Shown here piece after piece: positions 52,669 through 61,033 of a stretch of DNA of 64,000 nt; within the stretch, counting starts at the first letter, position 1; every line of letters begins with the position of its first letter. Where the stretch lies: positions 1-64,000 of the forward strand of contig DASVHD010000006.1 of assembly GCA_036382775.1 (NCBI GenBank). Direction: 5' to 3'. The stretch comes from a bacterium. GTDB taxonomy: Bacteria; Hydrothermota; Tepidihabitantia; SM23-42; JAOAFX01. Made by a program: the position numbers and the translations under genes. A model generated the notes under the pieces. It searched no databases. It was not told the origin of the DNA and worked only from the letters and a program-made list of their open reading frames with translations.

Positions 52669-54333
52669 ATGAAATTGGCAAGTAAGATCTATATCCTCGT
52701 GACCGGCACGGTAGCGGTATTCACGCTGCTGATCGCAGTCGGAGCCGGTTATGTGAGCATCAGGCAGGCGTATAATAGCGTGGAAAAAAGAGGCCAGATC
52801 ATGAGTAAAAATCTGGCCCACAATAGCCAGTTCGGAGTTCTCTTCTCTGATCAGGAATCGCTCATTCCGTTGATCGAAGGCATGATGCTGGAAAGCGATC
52901 TTTTGTACGCACGCGTCATGGACCGAAAAGGATTCGTCATCGCCGAGAAATCGCGGGCCATGGGCGGCGAACCACTGAAGGAATTCATTGCACCCATTAT
53001 CATCGACACGCTGTCACCGTACCAAGAAGAGCTGGAACTATTCAAACTGGCACCGAACGGCAAGGAAAACATCCCGATCGGCAAAGTTTATATCGCCATG
53101 TCGCTTAAGACCGTCATCAAGGAAACAAGGAATTTTATCCTGATCCTGTTGACCATTATCATTGTCACCGCTCTTATCAGCTACCTCGGGCTCGCCCTCA
53201 TACTGAGATCGGTATTCGTGCAGCCGATTCAGCAGCTTGAAAACGCATCCCGGAAGATCGCTTCCGGCAACCTGAATTTCAAGATCTCAATGACTTCGAA
53301 CGACGAGCTCGGTTCGCTCGCAGCGGCGATCAATAAAATGACCGAAGACCTCAGGGAAAAAACCGTGTCCAAAGAGTATATGGACAATATATTCATGTCC
53401 ACTACGATCAGTCTGATCGTCACGGATACGCGCGGGAAAATGAGAACCGTGAACAAAGCCACCGAAGAGATGCTGGGCTATAAAACCGAGGAGCTTATCG
53501 GCAGCCCTATTTCCATGATCGTTGGCGATGAAGCCATTCACCGCTGGAGCGTGGTCAGTAATTTCAAAGGCGTCGACGTTATCAGGAACGTGGAAGGAAT
53601 TTATCTTAACAAAAGCAAAACCGCGATCCCCGTTCTTTTTGCCAGCGCTTTGATGAAGGACGGCAATCAGCAGGTGATCGGTCTTGTCTGCTCAGCGCGC
53701 GATATCACCGAGCGAAAGCAGACCGAAGAGGAACTCAAGAGAAATTACGTGAAAATGCAGAAGATGATGTCGCAGACGGTCGTATCCCTGGCATCGGCCG
53801 TTGAGATGAGGGATCCCTATACGGCCGGTCATCAGCGCCGTGTCGGCCAGCTGGCGACCGCGCTGGCAAAAGAAATGAAGCTATCGGATGACGATGTTCA
53901 GGGTATTAACATGGCGGCGTTAATCCATGATATCGGGAAATTGCAGGTGCCGGCGGAGATATTGAGCCGTCCCAGTGCCCTGAGCGACCACGAATACAAC
54001 CTTGTCAAGCTGCACAGCGTCATGGGATACGAAATCTTGAAATCGATCGATTTCCCCTGGCCGGTCGCGGAGATAATCTATCAGCACCATGAACGGCTGA
54101 ACGGTTCGGGATATCCCCGCGGCCTCAAAGGAGATGTCATATTGCCGCAGGCCAAGGTACTTATCGTCGCCGATGTCGTGGAGGCGATGATCTCGCACCG
54201 TCCATACCGGCCCGCCAAGAGCATCAAGGACGCGCTGAACGAGATCACCAAATACAAGGGCATGCTGTATGAACCGGTCGTCGTCGATGCCTGTGTCGTG
54301 CTGTTCAAGGAAAAAGGACTGAAACTGGATTGA
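52669..54333 (+). CDS. Membrane HAMP-PAS-HD-GYP signalling protein
   Basis: The 554-residue protein has a transmembrane helix at 8-28, an extracytoplasmic sensor domain, a second helix at about 156-178, a HAMP domain, a PAS domain (MDNIFMSTTISLIVTDTRGK...) and an HD-GYP domain. His420-Asp421 (HDIGK), the HH pair (YQHHERLNGSGYP) and GYP are intact, so cyclic-di-GMP phosphodiesterase activity is expected. It starts 27 bp after the protease gene and may share its transcript. Confidence 0.93.
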   Translation: MKLASKIYILVTGTVAVFTLLIAVGAGYVSIRQAYNSVEKRGQIMSKNLAHNSQFGVLFSDQESLIPLIEGMMLESDLLYARVMDRKGFVIAEKSRAMGGEPLKEFIAPIIIDTLSPYQEELELFKLAPNGKENIPIGKVYIAMSLKTVIKETRNFILILLTIIIVTALISYLGLALILRSVFVQPIQQLENASRKIASGNLNFKISMTSNDELGSLAAAINKMTEDLREKTVSKEYMDNIFMSTTISLIVTDTRGKMRTVNKATEEMLGYKTEELIGSPISMIVGDEAIHRWSVVSNFKGVDVIRNVEGIYLNKSKTAIPVLFASALMKDGNQQVIGLVCSARDITERKQTEEELKRNYVKMQKMMSQTVVSLASAVEMRDPYTAGHQRRVGQLATALAKEMKLSDDDVQGINMAALIHDIGKLQVPAEILSRPSALSDHEYNLVKLHSVMGYEILKSIDFPWPVAEIIYQHHERLNGSGYPRGLKGDVILPQAKVLIVADVVEAMISHRPYRPAKSIKDALNEITKYKGMLYEPVVVDACVVLFKEKGLKLD

Positions 54334-54355
54334 TAAACCACCAGCGTTGCCGCCC

Positions 54356-54383
54356 TTGACAAATCCGACATTTATAGTATAAT
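54356..54383 (+). promoter_or_regulatory. Promoter of the putative selenoprotein gene
   Basis: TTGACA (54356-54361), 16 bp, TATAAT (54378-54383). The ATG at 54421 follows AAAGGGGGTG, a strong ribosome site. An intact promoter and start argue that the gene is expressed despite its internal UGA. Confidence 0.85.
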
Positions 54384-54420
54384 AATATAAGATTTCAGAA
54401 TAACCCATAAAGGGGGTGTT

Positions 54421-55443
54421 ATGAAGCTTAAACTACTTTGTGTTTTGGGTTTGGTCCTGGCATTCAACATGGTTTACGCTGCGACCAGGGTTGTGATGTG
54501 TGAAGAGTACTACATGGCGACTTGAGCAACCTGCCCTTATTCCAGCAGTCTGCTGGACACCGTCTGTATTCTACAGTATCCCACCGCGACTACGCTGATC
54601 GAGTTGCACTCAGTATCCGGTAATTTTGGTTATTTCGCTGAAGCCGCTGCACGCACGAGTTTCTACACTTTTTACGGCTACCCGTCGCTATTCAGAGACG
54701 GCAAGGACATCTGGAGCGGGTCGTCACCATCTGATTGGCGTGATTCGGTCGTTGCTCGCATGGCTAAGCCATCGCCCATGACCCTGACCATTACCGGGTC
54801 ATATAACGCGGGGGCAAACACGGGCACCATCAGTGCTTCCTACCGCAATGATTCTTCAGCATCGGTGACCGCCCGGTTCTATTTCGTCGTCACCGAAGAT
54901 AGCCTGTATAACGTTGATCCCAATGGCCATGCGTGGCATAACCACATGGGCCGCGATTTCCTGCCTGACCAAACCGGCGAGCAAGTAACGATCGCGGCGG
55001 GCGCGACCGCGACCAGAAGCCGGAATTTCACGATCAGCGGCTCCTGGAACGAGAACCGCTGCGCCATCGCGACCTGGCTTCAATACGACGCGCCTTCCCG
55101 TGATGTCCTGCAATCAGGGCACGTGAACATCATGAACCTGGTGGGCGTGGACGAAGGCAAATCGGTCGCCGCCGACTTACCTTTTGCCCGGCAGGTCAAT
55201 AACCCATGTTCCCGATCCGCTAATTTCATCATCCATGTCCTGGAAAGATCAGAATACACGGTATCCTTCTTTGACATTACCGGACGCCGGCTGCGGATGC
55301 TGTCGGGGATCGCATTGCCCGGTAACAATGATGTGTCCTGGGATCTGCGGGATATGAACGGGAACCGTGTCAGCGCCGGGATCTACCTGTACCGGATAAC
55401 GAACCCGAACATAAACAAAACCGGGAAATTGATCGTGCGATAA
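54421..55443 (+). CDS. Omp28-like thioredoxin-fold protein, putative selenoprotein (in-frame UGA, U35xxC38)
   Basis: The frame from ATG 54421 runs to 55443 with a single internal TGA (54523-54525, codon 35), giving 340 residues. A signal peptide (KLKLLCVLGLVLAFNMVYA) is followed by VVMCEEYYMAT-U-ATCPYSSS, where the TGA and Cys38 form the CxxC site of Omp28-type proteins. The thioredoxin cis-Pro loop (YGYPSLFRDG) lies downstream. The C-terminus is a FlgD-like sorting domain (FFDITGRRLRML, VSAGIYLYRI). A hairpin placed like a SECIS follows the UGA. It probably acts as an exported redox or selenoprotein. A nonsense mutation is the alternative. Confidence 0.8.
54541..54557 (+). promoter_or_regulatory. 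Candidate bacterial SECIS hairpin
   Basis: TCCAGCA (54541-54547), loop GTC (54548-54550) and TGCTGGA (54551-54557) form a perfect 7-bp stem. The loop begins 22 nt after the UGA and starts with G-U, as required for SelB binding in known bacterial SECIS elements (apical G in the first loop positions, 16-37 nt from the UGA). It lies fully inside the coding sequence. Confidence 0.65.
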
Positions 55444-55463
55444 TTAACTTATACGCGAATAGT

Positions 55464-55502
55464 AATAACGGGCAGTAAGCGAACTTACTGCCCGTTATTT
55501 TT
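55464..55502 (+). terminator. Rho-independent terminator
   Basis: A perfect 16-bp stem (AATAACGGGCAGTAAG, 55464-55479, with 55484-55499) and tetraloop CGAA are followed by a short T-run. It lies 20 bp after the Omp28-like gene. It may serve both strands, since the nucleotidyltransferase gene ends at 55521. Confidence 0.85.
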
Positions 55503-55520
55503 GTACAAATTTTGAACTTT

Positions 55521-56297
55521 TCAGGTAAACAATGAGGGCTTTTTGTCCAACTCTTTAACCGTTTCCCAAAACCATTTTTGCGCTTTTTTTTGGGCTTTTT
55601 TGATCTCATCAATACTATCGAGCAGATATAGCGATCGCAGACGTTCCACCACTTCCCTCGGCAGTTCGTGATACAAGTATGCCGTGAAAAAATCAAAATG
55701 GATCGGGTTGTACTTCATCCTCAGGGCCATGACAAGCGGCCGGAAAGTATGCGCGATATAAAAACTGTAGGCATGGATGTCGTTGCCGCGATTCAGTTCC
55801 TTTTCCGTGAGGACCTGGAAGAGTTCGAACGTCGCCTTCATGGCTGCCAACCGGTTCTTTAGTTTCTTTTCGAATACGCTTTTATCCACCGGTTCGTTCT
55901 TGATCACGCCCGTCTTGTCAAAATGAACCACCGGTTCGCCATGGATCTCGTACTGCAGGAATTTATCTTTGCTCGATCGTTTCATTACTACCAGGTCAAA
56001 GAATAAAAAAGGGCTGGCGCTTTTCAGCCGCCAGAAGACCTGGGCATGGCCGTGCCATGTCGGTTCGGGCAGCCGGTATTTGATAGCCAACCCTGAAAGC
56101 GCGGTGAGGGACTTTTCGGCCGCCGTCAGCGTGTCTTCGACTTTGTCGTCACCGCATACCAGCATCAGGTCGATGTCCGACCACTGGTCCAGCCGGTTGA
56201 AGCTCGCCGACCCCATTTCCCACATGGCGTGTATGTATTCCAGCGGCTTAAGATCGGAGATCAAGGTCTCGATGATCTTTTTTCGATCAAGCAACAT
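55521..56297 (-). CDS. Nucleotidyltransferase-domain protein (pol-beta superfamily)
   Basis: The 258-residue protein has an N-terminal pol-beta nucleotidyltransferase motif (GSASFNRLDQWSDIDLMLV, with the two Asp) and a helical C-terminal half. It resembles aminoglycoside adenylyltransferase-like proteins but the substrate cannot be told. I chose the ATG at 56297 with GGAG upstream; the frame is open to 56363 and overlaps the preceding gene. Confidence 0.78.
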   Translation of the reverse strand: MLLDRKKIIETLISDLKPLEYIHAMWEMGSASFNRLDQWSDIDLMLVCGDDKVEDTLTAAEKSLTALSGLAIKYRLPEPTWHGHAQVFWRLKSASPFLFFDLVVMKRSSKDKFLQYEIHGEPVVHFDKTGVIKNEPVDKSVFEKKLKNRLAAMKATFELFQVLTEKELNRGNDIHAYSFYIAHTFRPLVMALRMKYNPIHFDFFTAYLYHELPREVVERLRSLYLLDSIDEIKKAQKKAQKWFWETVKELDKKPSLFT

Positions 56298-56359
56298 GGT
56301 TCTCTCCTTCATCCTTTCATCCCTGCTTCCTTGGGTTTTATTGTGTATCTGCTGCTCTC

Positions 56360-57301
56360 TCATTCTTCATAAATATGAATGTCATCAAAGTACGCCGTGC
56401 CGTCATTGCCCCATTGGGTTTCCAGGGCGAATATCTGAGTGGTATCCCGCGGCGCGGCCGTGAGATCGCTCGCGATCAACAATGTGTCTTCAAGCCAGAC
56501 ATCCATCAGCAGGCTGTCGTAATCCAGTTCTACCTTGACCGCGTACCACGTATCGTACGCCCACGTGTACCCGGTGCCCTGCCCGGCAATGCCTGTCGCG
56601 TAGATCTGAAAATCGCTCGTTGAAAAAGTGACGAAATTCACGTCCCGGCTTTCACTACTGGATATAAACATAAAAAATCCGGTATTGGCACCGCCCGCGC
56701 TGCCGCTGGGGATCATTATCGCGTACTCGTACACGAGCCGGCGTACGTCCCTTGCTACAAGTGGCAGATCTATGCCGTCGGCCCGCACCCAACTTGAAAA
56801 TCCATTGATCACGAAACCCATTGACCCGCCGTGAGATATCCCGCTCTCCACCCATGCATAGTTGCCGCTCCATAATTCATACCACCCCCTGGCTGAGGGA
56901 TATTCATAAAAAGCGTAGGATTCAAAATCATCATGGAAATCCAATGGTCCTATTGTCACGGTCACGGTTATGGTCTCGGACTTGCCCTGATGACCGTCAT
57001 AATCGTACGCAATAGCGTAGATTTCATGCTGGGAGCTGTCAGGCAGCATCGTAGTATTCCACGTGTAGACGTATGGCGCGATCGTATCCTGACAGACCAG
57101 GAGGGAATCATCAATGAAAAGATCAACGCGCAATACCGCTTCAACGTCGGTCGCCTCGATCACGATATCAACAAAACCCGTGACCGTAGCCCCGTCGGTG
57201 GGGCTGGTTATCTCGGCCGTCGGAATGTTCTTTTCACAACCCGATCCGGTCAAGAAGACAATGCTCGCGGTCGCCAATACAATCAATTGAAGGTTTTTCA
57301 T
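56360..57301 (-). CDS. Lipoprotein with Ig-like and jelly-roll-like domains
   Basis: The 313-residue protein has a lipoprotein signal (lipobox GSGC, Cys22), then an Ig-like domain (PTAEITSPTDGATVTGFVDIVIEATD), and a C-terminal concanavalin-like domain (DDFESYAFYEYPSARGWYELW... YFDDIHIYEE). It resembles glycan-binding surface lipoproteins. Ribosome site GGAGG precedes the ATG. It lies between the SIMPL gene and the nucleotidyltransferase gene. Confidence 0.8.
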   Translation of the reverse strand: MKNLQLIVLATASIVFLTGSGCEKNIPTAEITSPTDGATVTGFVDIVIEATDVEAVLRVDLFIDDSLLVCQDTIAPYVYTWNTTMLPDSSQHEIYAIAYDYDGHQGKSETITVTVTIGPLDFHDDFESYAFYEYPSARGWYELWSGNYAWVESGISHGGSMGFVINGFSSWVRADGIDLPLVARDVRRLVYEYAIMIPSGSAGGANTGFFMFISSSESRDVNFVTFSTSDFQIYATGIAGQGTGYTWAYDTWYAVKVELDYDSLLMDVWLEDTLLIASDLTAAPRDTTQIFALETQWGNDGTAYFDDIHIYEE

Positions 57302-57327
57302 TTTTCCTCCGTAAAATTATTTATGCT

Positions 57328-58104
57328 TTATTTCAATTCAAAACTGACCGACACTCTGGCGTTGACCGTAATCTGGCCCGGCGCGATCGCGCTTTCATCT
57401 GACGCGGTACCACTGCCTCCACCGGCATTCTGTACGACGTTCTGCGACATGCCTCCGCCGTAAGAGCGACCCCAATAACCGCCGCCGTACCAGGACCACC
57501 AGTTAGAATACTCCTCTTTTATTGACTGAGGTTTGCCTATTTCCAAACCAAGTTCGCCAGCCAGTGCAGTCGCTTTCTCTTTTGCAGCTTTGATCGCCAG
57601 GGCGCGGGCCGTATCCCTGTGCTTGCGAAGCTCGGTCGTGCGGAACTGTATGCCGTGAACATAGGTTACGCCGGATTCAAGCACCGCGGTCAGCAGATCC
57701 TCGAATTTAGGAACATCCCGCAGGGTAACAACTATCGTCTTCCATACCGAGTAGCCGTCGATATTCGTCGTCCGTTCATCAAAATAATCAGGATACGTCG
57801 GGTTGATCGTGAAGTACTCGGTTTTTAAGTGCTTAGCTTCGATCCCAAACGATTCGATCGTTTTTATCGTTTTTTTCACGATATCTTCATTCGACTGTTC
57901 TGCGATATCCAGCTTGGCGTTCCAGGTATGGACACCCAAGGTGATGATCACCTCGTCCGGCACGACCATAACATCCGCGTCGCCGGTCACCGTAACCAGC
58001 CGCGCGTCCTTGTCATTGCCGCCGTCATCATCAGCGTAAATTGTTGGTATGATCACAAAAAGCGCAACTATAATAACAAAGAATTGCACGGTGCTTTTTA
58101 ACAT
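57328..58104 (-). CDS. SIMPL (DUF541) domain periplasmic protein
   Basis: The 258-residue protein has a signal peptide from the ATG at 58104 and a SIMPL domain: VTVTGDADVMVVPDEVIITLGVHTW, then YSVWKTIVVTLRDVPKFEDLL and a KAATALAGELGLEIGKPQSI-type segment. Near the C-terminus there is a glycine/tyrosine/tryptophan-rich loop (SNWWSWYGGGYWGRSYGGG). Relatives are periplasmic; the function is poorly known. I chose the ATG at 58104 behind AATGGAGG. Confidence 0.9.
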   Translation of the reverse strand: MLKSTVQFFVIIVALFVIIPTIYADDDGGNDKDARLVTVTGDADVMVVPDEVIITLGVHTWNAKLDIAEQSNEDIVKKTIKTIESFGIEAKHLKTEYFTINPTYPDYFDERTTNIDGYSVWKTIVVTLRDVPKFEDLLTAVLESGVTYVHGIQFRTTELRKHRDTARALAIKAAKEKATALAGELGLEIGKPQSIKEEYSNWWSWYGGGYWGRSYGGGMSQNVVQNAGGGSGTASDESAIAPGQITVNARVSVSFELK

Positions 58105-58123
58105 ATGGCCTCCATTGTGGATA

Positions 58124-58151
58124 ATTATATCCACGGCCATCACCCGGTCAA
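58124..58151 (-). promoter_or_regulatory. Promoter of the SIMPL gene
   Basis: On the minus strand TTGACC (58151-58146), 16 bp, TATAAT (58129-58124). About 20 nt lead to the ATG at 58104 with a GGAGG ribosome site. Confidence 0.75.
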
Positions 58152-58180
58152 GACGCGATAATAACCGGTAACGCCTGATA

Positions 58181-58208
58181 TTGACTAAAATAACGGCATA
58201 ACTATAAT
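58181..58208 (+). promoter_or_regulatory. Orphan promoter before a degraded gene
   Basis: TTGACT (58181-58186), 16 bp, TATAAT (58203-58208), divergent from the SIMPL promoter. The nearest ATG gives only six codons. No intact gene follows, only the TPR remnant. Confidence 0.7.
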
Positions 58209-58370
58209 AGCTATGGTATATTTGGTTATTTAGCCTTGTTCAAAATGGACACTCTCAACGATGAATAAACGAAAGACCCAAGTCTTAAGTTGTGAAAAAA
58301 TAATAGATATCTTACGCAATCGTGCTGCGGTGTTGAACATGGATCCCTGTCAGGACATGGTGACGCCTTA

Positions 58371-58622
58371 TTGCTGCAGGCGAGAGTGGGCATGGCGCAG
58401 TCAGGAAGGGAACAACCAATGGTTGGCTGCGACGATCCTGAAAAAAAGTTCATTGAAGCCATAGCTATTTATGAGAAATTGAGCCAGCCTTATAACCTAG
58501 CAAGGGCGTACTATTACTATGCACGGTGGCTCAAGTTTCGAGGTTTGACCGAAGAATCAAAAAATTATTATACAAAATCCCGCGAAATCTGCGAAAAAAT
58601 CGGCGTGAAATTTTTTAGATAA
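58371..58622 (+). pseudogene. TPR-domain C-terminal remnant
   Basis: The frame ends with DPEKKFIEAIAIYEKLSQPYNLA, AYYYYARWLKFRGL and YYTKSREICEKIGVK, the C-terminal TPR helices of larger signalling or AAA-TPR proteins. The preceding 40 residues look random and there is no ribosome site. The promoter at 58181-58208 with no intact frame after it suggests an internal deletion of a larger gene. Confidence 0.6.
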
Positions 58623-58666
58623 CATGGTAACGGCAATCTACTTAACAAAGTATTTACCGTCTTATT

Positions 58667-60025
58667 CTATTTTACTTTTATCACCTTGACGCAACTGCCG
58701 TTGGCTGCCGTTTTTGCCCTAACAAAGTAAACGCCCGCGCCCAGCTTCGAGCAATCATAATAACCGTTACGGGTCATACCGATCAAACCGCCTGAAGCAT
58801 CATAAACATAGGCCTCGTTGCCTTCAAAATAATCACGCAGCTCAATGGCATTCGTGACGACCGTCGACTTGAGCAGGGACATCCGGCTGGCATTACCCGA
58901 CCCCTCCTCGATGCCTACTTCTACATCGATATTTCCATAGATGTCATAAGTGGATCGCGTTTCACACCAGACATTCAGGCAGCGATCATTAGCACCCGGG
59001 ATCACGTCACCGTAGTAGCAATTATAGGTAGAATTGGATATCTTAAAGGCGGTCTCAATGGGCATGCCTGATGCACTGTAAAATATTCCGTAGACCTGGT
59101 AAACACTGCCATCCATGATACTGTAGGTGACAATGAAGTTATAACCATCAAATGCAAGCCCCATTGAATTATAATAATAAATACCGGTAGCGATCGTGAA
59201 TGGACCACTGATCCGTGCGCCATTGCTGTCCAGCACCACGCCTTTTATTGCGTAATCAGAACCAGTATATTCTACCCACGCCACAAAGTAATTTGCTCCA
59301 TTAGAAGCCAGGCGGGTACCGAATATGTATCCGCCGGGAACCGCTACCACCAACGTATCACCAAGTGTGCCGGTCGTGTCAATGAACCTGCCCATGATCT
59401 GATAAGGGCTGGTTCCGTAAGTCCAGACCGCCAAGAACCTGGTGCCGCCGAATGCCACGGACGGGTAATACTGGAAAAAGGTGTTGTTTGGTCCTACAAG
59501 CATGCCGCTCGGTTCCATCACGCTGCCGCCGGGCGTTACCCGGGCACCAAAGATCTGGTAATAAGGGACGGTCCTGCCGTCACTCCACACGACCATATAG
59601 TAGCCGCCGCCGAACGCTACGTCAGGACTGTACTGGATATTCGGGGCATTGGAAATAACAACCGAGTTGATTGTATCGCAGTTCGAAGTGACACGCACTC
59701 CGTAAATATCGCCGTAACTTCAGCAGCCGTTGCGGAAAACAGCCATGATATTGGTGCCGTCAAAAGCCACTTCGGCCTTTGCTTTGACCGTGTCGGCGAA
59801 AAGCCATTTTCCGCCGGGGTCCAGTACCGTACCGTCGGCCGTTATTCTCGCGCCGTACAGGACATATATGTAGGACATGGCGCCAAAACGGTAATCGGGC
59901 CAGAAGACATAATACTGACCATTGGCGAAGATCGGCGTGGGATCGATCTGCATATCAACATCAGTACAAACAGGGAAATCTGCGTTGAACAAGCAAACTG
60001 AGAACAACAACGAAATAATATCCAT
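58667..60025 (-). CDS. Secreted beta-propeller-like protein with one in-frame UGA (selenoprotein or pseudogene)
   Basis: From the ATG at 60025 (ATGGAGGA upstream) the frame runs 452 codons to 58667 with one internal TGA at codon 102 (59722-59720), directly after Cys101 (RNGC-U-SYGDIYG). The protein has a short signal-like start and repeats of the form 'YYxVxWxDxR...IYGARxTxxG' that resemble a propeller. The C-terminus is a sorting domain (VYDASGGLIGM, LGAGVYFVRAK, CVKVIKVK). A 6-bp hairpin lies 24 nt after the UGA. In other repeats the UGA position falls in a variable loop. A CGA-to-TGA nonsense mutation is equally possible. Confidence 0.6.
59685..59701 (-). promoter_or_regulatory. Weak candidate SECIS hairpin
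   Basis: On the minus strand GGAGTG (59701-59696) pairs with CACTTC (59690-59685), including one G-U pair, around a CGTGT loop. The loop starts 24 nt after the UGA and has G as its second base. The geometry fits, but a 6-bp stem can arise by chance. Confidence 0.35.
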
Positions 60026-60042
60026 GTATCCTCCATTTGATT

Positions 60043-60070
60043 ATTATATTAATAATTAAAAATATGTCAA
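60043..60070 (-). promoter_or_regulatory. Promoter of the propeller-like protein gene
   Basis: On the minus strand TTGACA (60070-60065), 16 bp, TATAAT (60048-60043), with a GGAGG ribosome site before the ATG at 60025. The intact start region argues against long decay of this gene. Confidence 0.85.
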
Positions 60071-60109
60071 TAGCCCTAAACCTGCAGATAACCACCGGAT
60101 AAACCATTC

Positions 60110-60150
60110 AAAATCATACACATCAAGACTGTCTGGTTTTGTATGATTTT
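60110..60150. repeat. REP hairpin, left side of RAYT gene
   Basis: AAAATCATACA (60110-60120) pairs with TGTATGATTTT (60140-60150). The central 31 bp matches the inverted right hairpin at 28 of 31 positions. It probably is the recognition target of the adjacent transposase. Confidence 0.8.
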
Positions 60151-60174
60151 GCCACATATTACTGTTTGTTTCAG

Positions 60175-60957
60175 TTACTTAAGCATATCATATAAGGTAC
60201 ATCTTTGTATTTTCAAGAAAGCTGCCACTTCACATAGCTTCACATTGTATCTATGAATCAATATTTTCACGAACTCATAACGCCCAGTCTTCTCATAATG
60301 TCCTTTTGGAAAGAAAAGCGCATCTCTGCTGATTTTCAACTCATTACACACGTGTTCGCATATCACATTTAAATCAAAAACCGTCTTTCTTTCACTCCAT
60401 ATAATGGGATCGTCTACAATATCAAGCACAAATTTCTTATAATTATTTATAGCACTCGACCCATCACCGAACTGTTCCAATATAATATCAGGTCTTACCC
60501 AATTGCACTTCACGATACCAATGTATATACCATAGCTTGTCCATTCATAATCAATTGGATCGGTGACTATTCCACCTTCCACCGCTTGTCGGTGGATATA
60601 TCTTGATAACCATTTTCCATACAGATTCGCTTGTACGATTTTATTATTAAAACGTTCTCCGAACACATGACTCGTCCTGTTATTTACACGGTTAAAATAT
60701 TTTGCATAATCACCATGCAATTTCTTCATAAACTCTGAGATATTTTTGTCACGATCATAAACAAAAAGATGCACGTGATATTCCATTAACGCATAAGCAA
60801 CAACAAAAACTGATAGATTATGCGAGTACTTTGCAAGTAGGCTTAAATATTTTGTGTAGTGCGCTCGCGCTTTGAAAATTGGATGGCGATCATTTCCCCA
60901 GGCATATACATGATGATATTGTTCTTCTCCACAGACTCTTGGTTTCCACACCATCAA
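60175..60957 (-). mobile_element. REP-associated tyrosine transposase (RAYT, Y1_Tnp)
   Basis: The 260-residue protein is of the TnpA_REP/RAYT type: the N-terminal YHVYAWGNDRHPIFK, the HUH motif MEYHVHLFVYD, and the tyrosine helix WLSRYIHRQAVEGG. The C-terminal quarter is a helix-turn-helix-like segment (LCEVAAFLKIQRCTLYDMLK). RAYTs are single-strand DNA transposases that act on REP palindromes. Here both flanks carry such palindromes, so the unit 60110-61033 is a candidate mobile or domesticated REP element. Confidence 0.88.
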
Positions 60958-61002
60958 AACCTCCCTACAATTGAAATAAAATAATTAGTAATTTCTTAAA
61001 AC

Positions 61003-61033
61003 CATACAAAACAAGACAGTCTGGATTTGTATG
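61003..61033. repeat. REP hairpin, right side of RAYT gene
   Basis: CATACAAA (61003-61010) pairs with TTTGTATG (61026-61033), inverted relative to the left hairpin. It abuts the stop codon of the ABC permease gene (61036-61034), so it could also act as its transcription end. Confidence 0.8.

Noticed and set aside
54421-60025. Genome-wide recoding of UGA as Trp or Gly to explain the internal UGAs
   Set aside because: UGA is the natural stop of many intact genes here (rpsH, rplO, adk, livH, the HD-GYP gene), so it is not a general sense codon.
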